64,000 nucleotides of DNA, taken from positions 409,066 to 473,065 of the forward strand of contig NZ_AZSJ01000007.1 of NCBI RefSeq assembly GCF_000516555.1, in the 5' to 3' direction. A program made the position numbers and the translations under genes. The stretch's first letter is position 1; every line of letters starts with the position of its first letter. Below, in pieces: positions 41,450 through 50,178 of this stretch. This DNA is from Afipia sp. P52-10. Lineage in GTDB: Bacteria; Pseudomonadota; Alphaproteobacteria; Rhizobiales; Xanthobacteraceae. The notes beneath the pieces were generated by a model. The model saw nothing but the letters and a program-made list of their open reading frames with translations, was not told where the DNA came from and ran no database searches.

Positions 41450-41796
41450 CGCCCGACCAGGCCATTACCATGCTCGACCGGCAGATTGCGGCCCACGGCC
41501 AGACGGTCGCGTTTAAGCGCCTGGTCGGCACGGGGCCGACGGCGGAGCATCAGGGCGGTGATGTCTCGATCCAGGCTCATGTGCGGACGCTGCGCGAGGA
41601 TGAACTGATCGCCGGCATGACGCAGAACGACCTGATGGTCATTGTCTCGCCGACGGGGCTTGCAGCGTGGCCGTTCGGCATTCCGAAGAAGGGCGACAAG
41701 GTCGTGGTCGATGGCGTCGACCACAATATCGAGCTGCCGCAGCCGATCAACGTCGCCGGCACGCTGGTGAGGCTAAACCTGAAGGTGAAGGGGTGA
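41446..41796 (+). CDS. Head closure protein
   Basis: 116 aa, beta-rich, with VKFR-like central region (SIQAHVRTLREDELIAGMTQNDLMVIVSPTGL) and the VDHNIE pattern of phage head-tail stoppers. Assignment is mostly by size and by order between connector and tail completion protein. Confidence 0.65.
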   Translation: MTPDQAITMLDRQIAAHGQTVAFKRLVGTGPTAEHQGGDVSIQAHVRTLREDELIAGMTQNDLMVIVSPTGLAAWPFGIPKKGDKVVVDGVDHNIELPQPINVAGTLVRLNLKVKG

Positions 41797-42467
41797 TGGC
41801 GATACGCACCCGCATCGAGCCGATCGACCGGGATATTCAGTTCCTGATCAACGAGGAGCTTTCGCCGGCGGGTCGGAGCGCTGCGCTTGCGCAGTACGCG
41901 CGCGAGCAGTTCCAAGAGGCGCAGGCGATCAACCGCCGCGCGCTCGGCCGCACGCCGGACCACGAGACATTCGTCGATGGCGCCCGCACGGAGGCTGTCG
42001 AGCGCGTCCGGCCGGATGGCACGGTCGTGTTCGAGTTCGAGCTGCTCGACGACTTGTTCGGCTATATCGACCTGCTGCTGATCACGCATTCCCCGCGGAA
42101 GTCGGGACGCTATCAGCGCTCACATGTTCTGCTCGCCGACGGCGCGGCCATCGATCCGGATGCCGACGAGTTGCCGAAGGCCAGCGAGTTCGTGGTCATC
42201 AACACGCAACCCTATGCGCGCAAGATCGAGCGCGGCCAGTCTGCGCAGGCGCCGGACGGAGTTTATCAGGTGGTCGCTGCTCTCGCCGCGCGCCGGTTCG
42301 GCAACATGGCATCCATCAAGTTCAGCTATCGAGTGCCGCTGTTCGGTGACGTCGACACCTGGGCGAATAAGACGTCAATGAGCCGAAACAAGAAACAGAC
42401 GATGGATGAGGCAAAGCGCGGCGAGTGGCTTCGCCGTCAGCCCGCGATCGTCGTCAGGCTTTACTGA
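41796..42467 (+). CDS. Putative neck/tail completion protein (HK97 gp10-like position)
   Basis: 223 aa. TPDHETFVDGARTEAVERVRPDGTVVFEFELLDDLFGYID is conserved-looking; YARKIERGQSAQAPDGVYQVVAALAARRFG resembles the end of gp10-type proteins. Gene order supports the role; sequence similarity is not decisive. It shares single-base overlaps with both neighbours. Confidence 0.6.
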   Translation: MAIRTRIEPIDRDIQFLINEELSPAGRSAALAQYAREQFQEAQAINRRALGRTPDHETFVDGARTEAVERVRPDGTVVFEFELLDDLFGYIDLLLITHSPRKSGRYQRSHVLLADGAAIDPDADELPKASEFVVINTQPYARKIERGQSAQAPDGVYQVVAALAARRFGNMASIKFSYRVPLFGDVDTWANKTSMSRNKKQTMDEAKRGEWLRRQPAIVVRLY

Positions 42468-42874
42468 TGGCACATGCGAATGTGATTGCAGCCTTCCGGG
42501 CTCGCCTCGCTGCGAATTGGTCACGCTGCGCGGTGAAGGACGACAACAACACCCTCCAGGAGCCGCCGGCACCGCCCTTCATCGAGGTGCTGTTTCCGGT
42601 GGCGAGCGCCCAGCAGATGAGCGTCGGCGCTCCTGGTGCCAATCTGTGGCGCGAGGAGGGTGGTTGCCTCCTGGTCCTGAACATTGAGCGCGGAGCGGGC
42701 GCGAAAGACTGGGCGCCCTGGGCCGACGAACTGGCCGCCATCTTCCGCGGAAAGAACTTCGACGGCGTCCAGACCTTCGCGCCGACCTCGGCCGAGTTCG
42801 AAAATTCGAATGAAGACGGCAATTTCTACCAGATCGGCGTTGCCATCACCTACCAGTACGACCTGATCGGCTGA
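42467..42874 (+). CDS. Tail terminator-like protein
   Basis: 135 aa, alternating alpha/beta with PFIEVLFPVASAQQMSVGAPGANLWREEGGCLLVLNIERG and a C-terminal YQIGVAITYQYDLIG, as in phage tail terminators (DUF4128-like). The position just before the tail tube is as expected. Confidence 0.75.
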   Translation: MAHANVIAAFRARLAANWSRCAVKDDNNTLQEPPAPPFIEVLFPVASAQQMSVGAPGANLWREEGGCLLVLNIERGAGAKDWAPWADELAAIFRGKNFDGVQTFAPTSAEFENSNEDGNFYQIGVAITYQYDLIG

Positions 42875-42905
42875 GCCGGTCGCATCTCACATCGGAGAAA
42901 GACAG

Positions 42906-43829
42906 ATGACCATTGCTTCCGGCAGCGGCCGCCGCGTCGCGTACATCGCAGAGACCGTGTTCGGCACCACGCCGGCAACGCCCGCGTTCAAGACCTTGCG
43001 GATCACGGGCGGCGGACCGCGCACGACCAAGCAGACCGCGACGTCCAACGAGATCCAGGCGGACCGCAATGTTCGCGACGAGATGCTGCTCGGCGTCGAC
43101 GTCGCCGGCCAGTACAACTTCGAACTGACCTACGGAACCTTTGACGACCTGATTGCCGGCGTCATGTTCAGCGACTGGGCTTCGGACGTCATCAAGAACG
43201 GCGTCGTGCAGAAGTCGTTCACGTTCGAGGAATTCCTCGAGATGGGCGCGACCGACAGCTTCTCGCGCTTCACCGGCTGCATGGTCAGTCAGATGACGAT
43301 TCAGATTGCGGCACGCGCCGTGATCACCGGCACGATCAACGTCATGGGCCAGAAAGAAACGCTCGGGACGTCAATCCTCGCCGGCGCAACCTATGCGCCG
43401 CCGCCGGACACGCCCGTCTCGACGTCGTCGGCGAACGTGGCGTCGCTGACCGTGGCCGGCGGCACGCCGAAGGTCCGGTCCCTGTCGATCGACATCAACA
43501 ACAACCTGCGCACGCGCACGGTCGTCGCTTCGAAGTATTCGGAGCAGTTCGGCTCCGGCCGTTTCGAAGTAACCGGCACGCTGGAGTGCTATTTCGAGAG
43601 CAACGAGCTCTATCAGTCCGTGCTGGACCATGGCGGCGGCGCGCTGTCGTTCGTCGTCGGCAACGCGACCGAGGAGCAGTACCAGTTTGACCTGCCGAAA
43701 ATCATCTTCGGCAATGGCGAGCGCCAGGCTGGCGGCAACGACGATGACGTCATGGTCTCGATCCCGTTCCGCGCGGTCTACGACGAGACTGAGGCCTGCA
43801 CGCTCAAAATCACGCGCGCGGTCGCCTAA
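42906..43829 (+). CDS. Major tail tube protein
   Basis: 307 aa. The start MTIASGSGRRVAYIAETVFGTTPATPAFKTLRITGGG and NEIQADRNVRDEMLLGVDVAGQYNFELTYGTFDDLIAGVMFSDW are typical of the tail tube family in siphoviruses of alphaproteobacteria; a two-domain beta structure is likely. A GGAGAAAG ribosome site precedes the ATG. Confidence 0.9.
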   Translation: MTIASGSGRRVAYIAETVFGTTPATPAFKTLRITGGGPRTTKQTATSNEIQADRNVRDEMLLGVDVAGQYNFELTYGTFDDLIAGVMFSDWASDVIKNGVVQKSFTFEEFLEMGATDSFSRFTGCMVSQMTIQIAARAVITGTINVMGQKETLGTSILAGATYAPPPDTPVSTSSANVASLTVAGGTPKVRSLSIDINNNLRTRTVVASKYSEQFGSGRFEVTGTLECYFESNELYQSVLDHGGGALSFVVGNATEEQYQFDLPKIIFGNGERQAGGNDDDVMVSIPFRAVYDETEACTLKITRAVA

Positions 43830-43860
43830 TTCTTTCATCAGCAACACAAGGTACTGATTT

Positions 43861-44274
43861 ATGAAGCTTTCTTCGCTGAAAGTGAATTCGGCGCGTGCGG
43901 AGCAGGGTGCCTGGATTGGCGATATCCCGGACCTGCCGGGCGTGCGGTTTAAGGTGCGTGGTTTCGGTAATGCCGATGACCGGCGCATCCAGGCGCAGGA
44001 GATCGAGAAGGTCCCGCGCCACCTGCGCCAGCGCGGCCGCATTCCCGAAGAGGATCAGGATCGCATTCTGAATGCGCGGATCAAGGGCGCGCTCCTGCTC
44101 GATTGGGATGGCCTGACCGGTGACGACGACACGCCGCTGTCGTTGTCGCCGGAGATCCTCGACAAGGTCCTGTCCGACCCGGACTATCGCCTGCTGCGCG
44201 AGGCGATCATCTGGGCGATCCGGATCGTCGCCGAAGACGACAGCGAGACCGCAGAGGCCGACGCAAAAAACTGA
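43861..44274 (+). CDS. Tail assembly chaperone (G-like, unshifted product)
   Basis: 137 aa ending in ETAEADAKN at a TGA immediately after an A AAA AAC heptamer. Encoded between tail tube and tape measure, the standard site of lambda G/GT-like genes. Normal termination gives the short chaperone; a -1 shift gives the longer product described separately. Confidence 0.85.
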   Translation: MKLSSLKVNSARAEQGAWIGDIPDLPGVRFKVRGFGNADDRRIQAQEIEKVPRHLRQRGRIPEEDQDRILNARIKGALLLDWDGLTGDDDTPLSLSPEILDKVLSDPDYRLLREAIIWAIRIVAEDDSETAEADAKN

Positions 44275-44585
44275 TCGAGGCCCTCCGCTGGCACCGGAAT
44301 TGGGGCGACAAGCTCGACTGGCTTGTCGACATGTCCAGCGAGGAGGGCGCCGATCTTAAGGCGCTGGCAGAGCGGGTCGAGGTCGAGCCGCATCTGAAAT
44401 GGGTGTGGGACGCCTTCCGCGCCCTGAATAGGGACCGGCAGATCGGCATCGATGGTGTCGGGCCGATCTTCTGGTCGTCTATCGATGCCTATGCGCGGCG
44501 ATACCGCGTTACAGGCGATCGGTTCGAACGATTGGTTGGATTGATCAGGGCCATGGATGACGAGTGGCTGACCGTTCGGGACTAG
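43861..44585 (+). CDS. Tail assembly chaperone G-T fusion by -1 ribosomal frameshift
   Basis: A -1 slip on A AAA AAC at 44265-44271 bypasses the TGA at 44272 and continues as LIEALRWHRNWGDKLDWLVDM, then to 44585, giving about 241 aa. The downstream frame has no good start of its own before Met codon 44331, which lacks a clear ribosome site, and it runs open from the slip point. This is the lambda GT arrangement, where the fusion loads the tape measure protein. Confidence 0.8.
44265..44271 (+). other. Slippery heptamer for programmed -1 frameshifting
   Basis: A AAA AAC in the correct phase (zero-frame codons GCA AAA AAC TGA). It is among the most shift-prone bacterial heptamers and lies directly before the stop. 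Confidence 0.8.
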
Positions 44586-44983
44586 CTTTTCTTCAAGTGC
44601 GGGCATGAGGTTGTAATGAACGATAGGTTGGCCGCTGCCTCGTCCAGCTTTTGTCGCGCATCGGGTCGCGAGACATCGAAATTGTTCAAGTCGCTAAGCT
44701 GCGTTAGCTGCCCGTTTGATGGGTCGAAGGCAAAAACGCGAAACCCGGTGAACCCGCCATATCCATTCTTGGCGTTCAACTTGCCGCAGACGCGCCCGTC
44801 CTTTCCCATTTCGAGTTCGATCACTTGGGCGCTGAAGGGGTCGTTCAGCGAAGAACGTAGCGCACCAAAGAGCTTGGCCTGCTGATCTTCGCCGATGCGT
44901 TTGCTTGATCCATCCATAACGGATTGAGCGGATGCGGCGAGCGGGCTCGCGATCAGCACTAACGCCAGAAGCGCACGATACAT
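44582..44983 (-). CDS. Secreted protein of unknown function, inverted cargo gene in the tail operon
   Basis: 133 aa with a clear signal peptide (MYRALLALVLIASPLAASAQ). The mature part (KLFGALRSSLNDPFSAQVIELEMGKDGRVCGKLNAKNGYGGFTGFRVFAF) resembles small periplasmic proteins seen in rhizobial and Bradyrhizobium-type genomes. GGGAGG precedes the ATG. It lies on the opposite strand to the whole late operon, its stop sharing CTAG with the chaperone stop and its start sharing CATG with the tape measure start. Likely expressed in the lysogen (lysogenic conversion). Confidence 0.8.
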   Translation of the reverse strand: MYRALLALVLIASPLAASAQSVMDGSSKRIGEDQQAKLFGALRSSLNDPFSAQVIELEMGKDGRVCGKLNAKNGYGGFTGFRVFAFDPSNGQLTQLSDLNNFDVSRPDARQKLDEAAANLSFITTSCPHLKKS

Positions 44984-47834
44984 GGCTACTACCTCCCTAC
45001 AGACCATTAAGCGATTGACCGTCGAAGGTCGCACGATCGGGGTCAACGAGGCAACCGCCTCGCTGACCGCGCTTTCGCGCGCCCAGACGTCGGTTGCGCA
45101 GACTGCTGACGGAATGGCGGTCGCGACCGAGCGGTCGTCGAAGCGGCAGCTTTCCTTGGCTGCCGCTGTCGATCGGCAGCGCATGTCTGATGATCTCGCG
45201 TTCAAGATGCGCGCGCAGGCCGAGCGTGCGATGCGCACCTACGATGCGGCCCTTAAGCAGGGTGTGATCACGCTCGACGAGCACGCGGCCGCGCAGGAGC
45301 GCGTGCGCGTTAAGTTCTCAGCGTTCGGGCAGGCTGCAGATGGAATGGGCAAATCGGTCGGTCTGGCCCGTTATGAACTGATCAACCTTGGAAGGCAGGC
45401 GCAGGACGTCGGTACCATGCTTGCCATGGGTGCCAGCCCTATGCAGGTGTTCACATCTCAGGCCGCGCAGATCTTCGACATCTTTTCGTCCAGCCAGGGC
45501 ACACTGCGCGGCTTCTTCGGGCAAATGGCGAGCGGCCTGTCGAGCATGATTACGCCAGCGCGGCTCGCCTTTGGAGGCATCGCAACCGGGGCCATTGCCG
45601 CGGCTGCGGCTGTGAACTCCTATCTGGAGACGCAGCGTCAGGTATCCATGGCTTTGACCGGAATCGGCCGGGCGAGCGGTGCGACGATCGGCGGAATCAA
45701 CAGCATCGCCAATCAAGGCTCGTCGACGTTCGGGCTGTCAATCGGCGAGGCGCGCGATCTCGCATCCGCGCTTGCGGCGACCGGCCGGATTGCGAACGAC
45801 AATATCCTGCCGATCGTCAAGATGGGCAAGGATATCGCCTACGCCTTCGGCGTCGATGCGACCGAGGCGACGAAGCTCTTGGCGCAGTCGTTCGCCGATC
45901 CTGCGCGCGGCGCTGAGACGCTGAATGCGCGGCTTGGCTTCATGGATGCGGCCATGAAGCGCAACATCGATAATCTGGTCGCACAGAACCGACTTTGGGA
46001 TGCCCAGCGTGTGTTGATCCAGGGCGCACAGAGTGGCCTTGTCGGTGTATCGGATGCCGCGTCTGGTATTGCGAGTGGGTGGACAGCCGTAACGAATGTT
46101 CTAGGCAATGTCTGGGATAAATTTGGTGAAGTCGTTGCACGGGCGGTCAGCCTGCAACGGATCGACCTTTCGGAGCAGTTGGAGAGGGCGAACGCGCGAC
46201 TTATTCAGTTGAACGTTGAACAGGAGCGTTTTCTAGCAACCGGCTTGAGTAGCGGATTGCAATTTCAAGGGGATCGCACGGAGGCAATCCGACAGCAAAT
46301 CAAGGCGATCAACGAAGTAAACCAGAAGCTCGGCGAGCAGGCGGCTGCTACCGCCCGAGTCCAGGCGGCTCAGCGATCTTTTTCGGACGAGGCATTGATC
46401 CGCAACCTCGTCCCCGAGATCGCCCAGCGTGAGCAGTTGAACAACCAGCTAGAGCAGATGGAGCGCATCTTTCAGTCGCTTGCCAACGACGAAGGGGCAG
46501 GTGCGCAGCTGAAGGCTCTCGGATACACGTTCGAGTTCGTCGCCAAGGCGCTTGAAAAGGCGCGGGTTGCGTCTCGCGATTTCCAAACCGAGAGCCAGAA
46601 GGCTGCGACGGCCGCGAAGATCAGCTACGACGCCGTGACGGCCTACTCGCCGTCGAGCCGCGCGAACATCGCGCGCCGGCAGGCAGAGGAGCAGTATCGC
46701 GGCGATCCGCAGGCGAAACAGCGCGCCGAGGAAGCGTACACGCTGGCTCTGCATCAGGCGAACGAGGCGATCCGGGAGCAGGCGCGCGAACGGCTGCTTG
46801 CGGCAGAGCAGAGCAAGCAAAGCGCCCAGCTCGAGATCGATCTGATCGGCCGGACCATGGCTGAGCAGGTGATGGCGCGTGCGAACCTGCAGGCGCGCCA
46901 ACAACTGGAGCAAGAGGCGGCCCGAAACCGTACCCAGTTTGACGAGGCCGAATACGCCCGCCTGGTGAAGATCAACCAGGAGCTTGGCCGCAAGGCGCAA
47001 CTGCGGGCAGAGGCCGATCTTCGGAGCCGCGTCCAGTTCGAAACCGACACGCTGTTTATGTCGCCGTCGGACCAGCGCATCGCGCAGGAGATGCGCAACA
47101 TCTATGGCAGCGGCTGGCAGTCGCAGATGAACAGCGCGCTGGCCATGCAGATGCGGATGAACGACACGCTGCGCGACTATGGCTCGATCGCCAGCTCGTC
47201 GTTCGTGACGTTCGGCCAGAATATCCGCAACGGGCAGAACGCCATGGAGGCGCTCCGGAATGCCGGTCTCGATGCGCTCGGCAAGATCTCCGACAAGCTG
47301 ATCCAGATGGCGGCTGACGACCTGATCGGGCGGGCATTGGGCGGCGGCCGGTCGAGCGGCGGAGGGCTGTTCGGCCTGATCGGCGGTCTTTTCGGTGACG
47401 GCTCGTCCGGCGGCGCACAGTGGGTGAACGGCTACAACGTGGCGGCCACGGGCGGGGTTAACCCGTTTCCGCTACCAAGCTACGACGGCAACGTGTTCAG
47501 CCAGGGCCGGGTCATCCCGCACGAACTTGGGGGCGTCGTCGACCGCCTTGGTGCCTTCGCGATGGCGAACGGCAACATCGGCACGATCGCTGAGAAGGAG
47601 CCAGAGGCGATCATGCCGCTCAAGCGCGGCAGCGATGGCAAGCTCGGCGTATCGGCGTCGGGCGGCGGCGGAACCAAGGTATCGATGGCCTTCAATATCG
47701 ATGCCCGCGGCGCGCAGGTCGGCGCCGGCGAGGAGATCGCCGCTGCGCTCGCAGCCTTGGTCAAGTCGCCTGGGTTTGAGGCGCGGGTCGCGCAAGTGGT
47801 CAACGAGGCTAAGCGGCGCGGGAATATCAAGTAA
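44982..47834 (+). CDS. Tail tape measure protein
   Basis: 950 aa, sets tail length. N-terminal helical region (VGLARYELINLGRQAQDVGTMLAMGASPMQVFTSQAAQIFDIF, typical of TMPs), a hydrophobic segment (AFGGIATGAIAAAAAVNSYL), a long helical/coiled-coil middle (about 390-720) and a Gly-rich C-terminal part (IIPHELGGVVDRLGAFAMANGNIGTIAEKEPEAIMPL). It is the longest gene in the window. Its ribosome site lies within the inverted gene at 44582-44983. Confidence 0.95.
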   Translation: MATTSLQTIKRLTVEGRTIGVNEATASLTALSRAQTSVAQTADGMAVATERSSKRQLSLAAAVDRQRMSDDLAFKMRAQAERAMRTYDAALKQGVITLDEHAAAQERVRVKFSAFGQAADGMGKSVGLARYELINLGRQAQDVGTMLAMGASPMQVFTSQAAQIFDIFSSSQGTLRGFFGQMASGLSSMITPARLAFGGIATGAIAAAAAVNSYLETQRQVSMALTGIGRASGATIGGINSIANQGSSTFGLSIGEARDLASALAATGRIANDNILPIVKMGKDIAYAFGVDATEATKLLAQSFADPARGAETLNARLGFMDAAMKRNIDNLVAQNRLWDAQRVLIQGAQSGLVGVSDAASGIASGWTAVTNVLGNVWDKFGEVVARAVSLQRIDLSEQLERANARLIQLNVEQERFLATGLSSGLQFQGDRTEAIRQQIKAINEVNQKLGEQAAATARVQAAQRSFSDEALIRNLVPEIAQREQLNNQLEQMERIFQSLANDEGAGAQLKALGYTFEFVAKALEKARVASRDFQTESQKAATAAKISYDAVTAYSPSSRANIARRQAEEQYRGDPQAKQRAEEAYTLALHQANEAIREQARERLLAAEQSKQSAQLEIDLIGRTMAEQVMARANLQARQQLEQEAARNRTQFDEAEYARLVKINQELGRKAQLRAEADLRSRVQFETDTLFMSPSDQRIAQEMRNIYGSGWQSQMNSALAMQMRMNDTLRDYGSIASSSFVTFGQNIRNGQNAMEALRNAGLDALGKISDKLIQMAADDLIGRALGGGRSSGGGLFGLIGGLFGDGSSGGAQWVNGYNVAATGGVNPFPLPSYDGNVFSQGRVIPHELGGVVDRLGAFAMANGNIGTIAEKEPEAIMPLKRGSDGKLGVSASGGGGTKVSMAFNIDARGAQVGAGEEIAAALAALVKSPGFEARVAQVVNEAKRRGNIK

Positions 47835-48469
47835 TGGCGATCACGTTCCCGCGCGCGATGCCGACCGACAAGTTCGAAACCTCGGCGTTCGAGCTGGTGC
47901 GCAACGAGGCGATCAACCGGGCCGGCGGCCGGATTATCAGCCACGAGCTGTTCGATCCGTACTGGTCGTTCAAGGCGACGACGATTCCGCTCTATGCGGC
48001 CGATCGTGCGCGCTGGCGGTCCTGGGCGCTGTCGCTGAAGGGGGCAGCCAATCCGTTCCTGGCATTCGATCCGGAGAGTGTCTATCCGCTGACCTATGGC
48101 GCGGCGGTCCTGCAGCTCGCGCGCGCCGTGGGCGGCGCCTTCGACGGCACAGCGACGGTTACCACGACGACCGCGACGACGATCTCGCTGTCGGGGCTGC
48201 CGGCCAACTACGAGGCCTCGGTCGGCGACAATGTGTCGATCCAGCTCACGACCGGCCGCCGCACGCTGCATGTCGTCCAGGAGCCGGTGACGGGCTCGGC
48301 CGGCGGAACCATCACGCTCAGCGTCGAGCCGCCGGTGATCGGGACCGTCGCACTTGTCCAGTCGGCTCAGCTGGTCCGGGCCACCTGCACGATGCGGCTC
48401 GTCAACTTCTCGGCGCCGGCGGCCGGCGCGCTCGCAAGTCCAATCTCGTTTGAGGCGACGGAGGGCTGA
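47834..48469 (+). CDS. Distal tail/minor tail protein
   Basis: 211 aa, beta-rich: FKATTIPLYAADRARWRSWALSLKGAANPFLAFDPE, then a Thr-rich segment. It follows the tape measure by a one-base overlap, the usual place of distal tail proteins. Family not named with certainty. Confidence 0.7.
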   Translation: MAITFPRAMPTDKFETSAFELVRNEAINRAGGRIISHELFDPYWSFKATTIPLYAADRARWRSWALSLKGAANPFLAFDPESVYPLTYGAAVLQLARAVGGAFDGTATVTTTTATTISLSGLPANYEASVGDNVSIQLTTGRRTLHVVQEPVTGSAGGTITLSVEPPVIGTVALVQSAQLVRATCTMRLVNFSAPAAGALASPISFEATEG

Positions 48470-49083
48470 TGCGGACGTTCGATCCCGCGACGCTGGCGGC
48501 CCTTGAGGCTGGTCTGATCGATGAACGGGACATGATCCTGTTCGACTTCCCGTCCGGCCTCTATGGCTTCTGGGCGGGCCGGGAGCCGATGACCTATCAG
48601 GGTGTCCAGTATCGAGGCGGCGGCGGGCTGATCCAGGTTGATGCGATCGCGGCCAACGCCGGGCTTGCGTCGTTTGCCGTGACGCTCCGCCTCTCGGCCA
48701 TCCCGAACACCGAGCTGACGCCCGACCTGCTCGCCACCATCGAGCAGGAGCAGTATCACCAGCGACCGGTCACGCTGAGCGTGGCCTATATCGACAAGGC
48801 GGCGCGCGCGCTGATCTCGGTCGAGCGCATTTTTCGCGGATATCTCGACGTGATCAATCACGAACAGGAGGTCGGCGCGCTTTACACGCTCGTCATGAAG
48901 CTTGAGAGCAAGTCCCGCGATCACACGCGGCGCGGCTATCGCATGCGCGGCAACGCGGACCAGCGGCTGATTGATGCGAACGACGGCGGTCTTCGTCATG
49001 TAGGCCGGGCCGGCGAGACAGTCTTGCAATGGGGCCGGGTGCATGACCGGCCGGTGGCCATTGCCGACGCACGGATGAAGTGA
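48469..49083 (+). CDS. Minor tail protein (DUF2163-like)
   Basis: 204 aa: LAALEAGLIDERDMILFDFPSGLYGFWAGREPMTYQGVQYRGGGGLIQV and RSRDHTRRGYRM-type C-terminal part resemble tail hub proteins near the baseplate. Overlaps its upstream neighbour by one base. Role by position. Confidence 0.7.
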   Translation: MRTFDPATLAALEAGLIDERDMILFDFPSGLYGFWAGREPMTYQGVQYRGGGGLIQVDAIAANAGLASFAVTLRLSAIPNTELTPDLLATIEQEQYHQRPVTLSVAYIDKAARALISVERIFRGYLDVINHEQEVGALYTLVMKLESKSRDHTRRGYRMRGNADQRLIDANDGGLRHVGRAGETVLQWGRVHDRPVAIADARMK

Positions 49084-49102
49084 ACGGGTGAGGAGAACGA
49101 GA

Positions 49103-49441
49103 ATGCTTCATGCCTTCAAGTTAGGTCATGCGGTGATGGTTGGACGGGATGCTGGGTCCGCAACTATCCTTTTGTTTGATGATGAGCGGGAAGCCTCAGC
49201 TATCTTCCATTGCGTCAAGCAATTCAACGAACAGTTTATGAACGGCGGGCCGCCCAACGTGAATGTCGATGCGCTCGCCACAACGATTTTTGGCGAGCGC
49301 ATCGATAAAGTGTCCCATCTGTTTGAAGATGATCGCGATCAACGGGTTTCCGTGCTTTCGCTTAGCGTTCTGGATATGAACGTCGGCGAGATAGTTGCGC
49401 GGCCTATCGGTGAACGTCGTTCGGATGACGGATCGAGCTGA
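49103..49441 (+). CDS. Small protein of unknown function in the tail cluster
   Basis: 112 aa, MLHAFKLGHAVMVGRDAGSATILLFDDEREASAIFHCVKQFNEQF. GAGGAG precedes ATG 49103; an in-frame GTG at 49088 is possible. Base composition is less GC-rich than its neighbours. It converges with an inverted gene, their 3' ends overlapping by 38 bases. Not recognised. Confidence 0.6.
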   Translation: MLHAFKLGHAVMVGRDAGSATILLFDDEREASAIFHCVKQFNEQFMNGGPPNVNVDALATTIFGERIDKVSHLFEDDRDQRVSVLSLSVLDMNVGEIVARPIGERRSDDGSS

Positions 49442-49685
49442 AGATGGATGTCACGTAGTTTGCGGCGGCTTCTTTGATGTAAGTTTCTTGGTCCGGTATC
49501 GAGTTTGCCCATAGCTGGCGGTTGGTGATCGAATCTATTGAGGTCTTCTCCAAGACTGCCAAACGCCTTCGGAACACCTGACGATCATCGTCAAAGAAGA
49601 CTTCGCCGACGACCACTCGAACAATTTCCACTAACGCAATCAGCTGCGCTTGGTCCTGAGCGCGCAGCTCTTCTTCTCTAGTCAT
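49404..49685 (-). CDS. Small inverted gene in the tail cluster, unknown function
   Basis: 93 aa: MTREEELRAQDQAQLIALVEIVRVVVGEVFFDDDRQVFRRRLAVLEKTSID..., mostly helical, followed by a C-terminal NYVTSIFSSIRHPNDVHR. GGGAGG lies upstream of the tandem ATGs (49688, 49685). Opposite to the late operon, so a candidate lysogenically expressed gene. Confidence 0.6.
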   Translation of the reverse strand: MTREEELRAQDQAQLIALVEIVRVVVGEVFFDDDRQVFRRRLAVLEKTSIDSITNRQLWANSIPDQETYIKEAAANYVTSIFSSIRHPNDVHR

Positions 49686-49772
49686 CATGTTGTTCGTCGC
49701 CTCCCGTATTTGTGAGGCGGGCATTGCAACATTTCGCAACCCCGGCGTCATGTGGAACAAAGAGAGATTTCT

Positions 49773-50177
49773 ATGCGCCTCAAGAGCTGGCCTGACGCGC
49801 TGCAGTCGGCGATCGATACGCATCGCGACCTGCCGTTCGAGTATGGGCTGTCGGACTGCTTCAGGCTGCCAATGGATTGCGTGCTGGCAATGACCGGGAG
49901 CGATCCGCTGGCGCATCTTCGGGGCTACGAGAATGAAATCGGCGCCGCGAAAGTGCTGCGCAGGCACGGACATGAGACGGTTGGCGATGCATTCGCCAGC
50001 GCTTTCGAAGAGATTCCTGTGATGATGATGGGTCGTGGCGATATCGCGGTTGTCGCGCGGGATGGCGCTGTGGGCGGCTGCGTCTGCGCGGGCGATATCC
50101 TGATCGGCAAAGCGCAGTATATCGGGCTTGTGGTCCTGCCGCGCGCGCTCGCGTCGCGCGCTTTCAAGGTCGGCTGA
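49773..50177 (+). CDS. DUF6950-type tail protein (NlpC/P60-related position)
   Basis: 134 aa. FEYGLSDCFRLPMDCVLAMTGSDPL keeps a Cys in the place of the NlpC/P60 nucleophile, and GRGDIAVVARDG corresponds to the following conserved strand. A clear catalytic His is not seen. In related phages this gene precedes the large tail-tip gene, as here. Confidence 0.75.
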   Translation: MRLKSWPDALQSAIDTHRDLPFEYGLSDCFRLPMDCVLAMTGSDPLAHLRGYENEIGAAKVLRRHGHETVGDAFASAFEEIPVMMMGRGDIAVVARDGAVGGCVCAGDILIGKAQYIGLVVLPRALASRAFKVG

Positions 50178-50178
50178 G

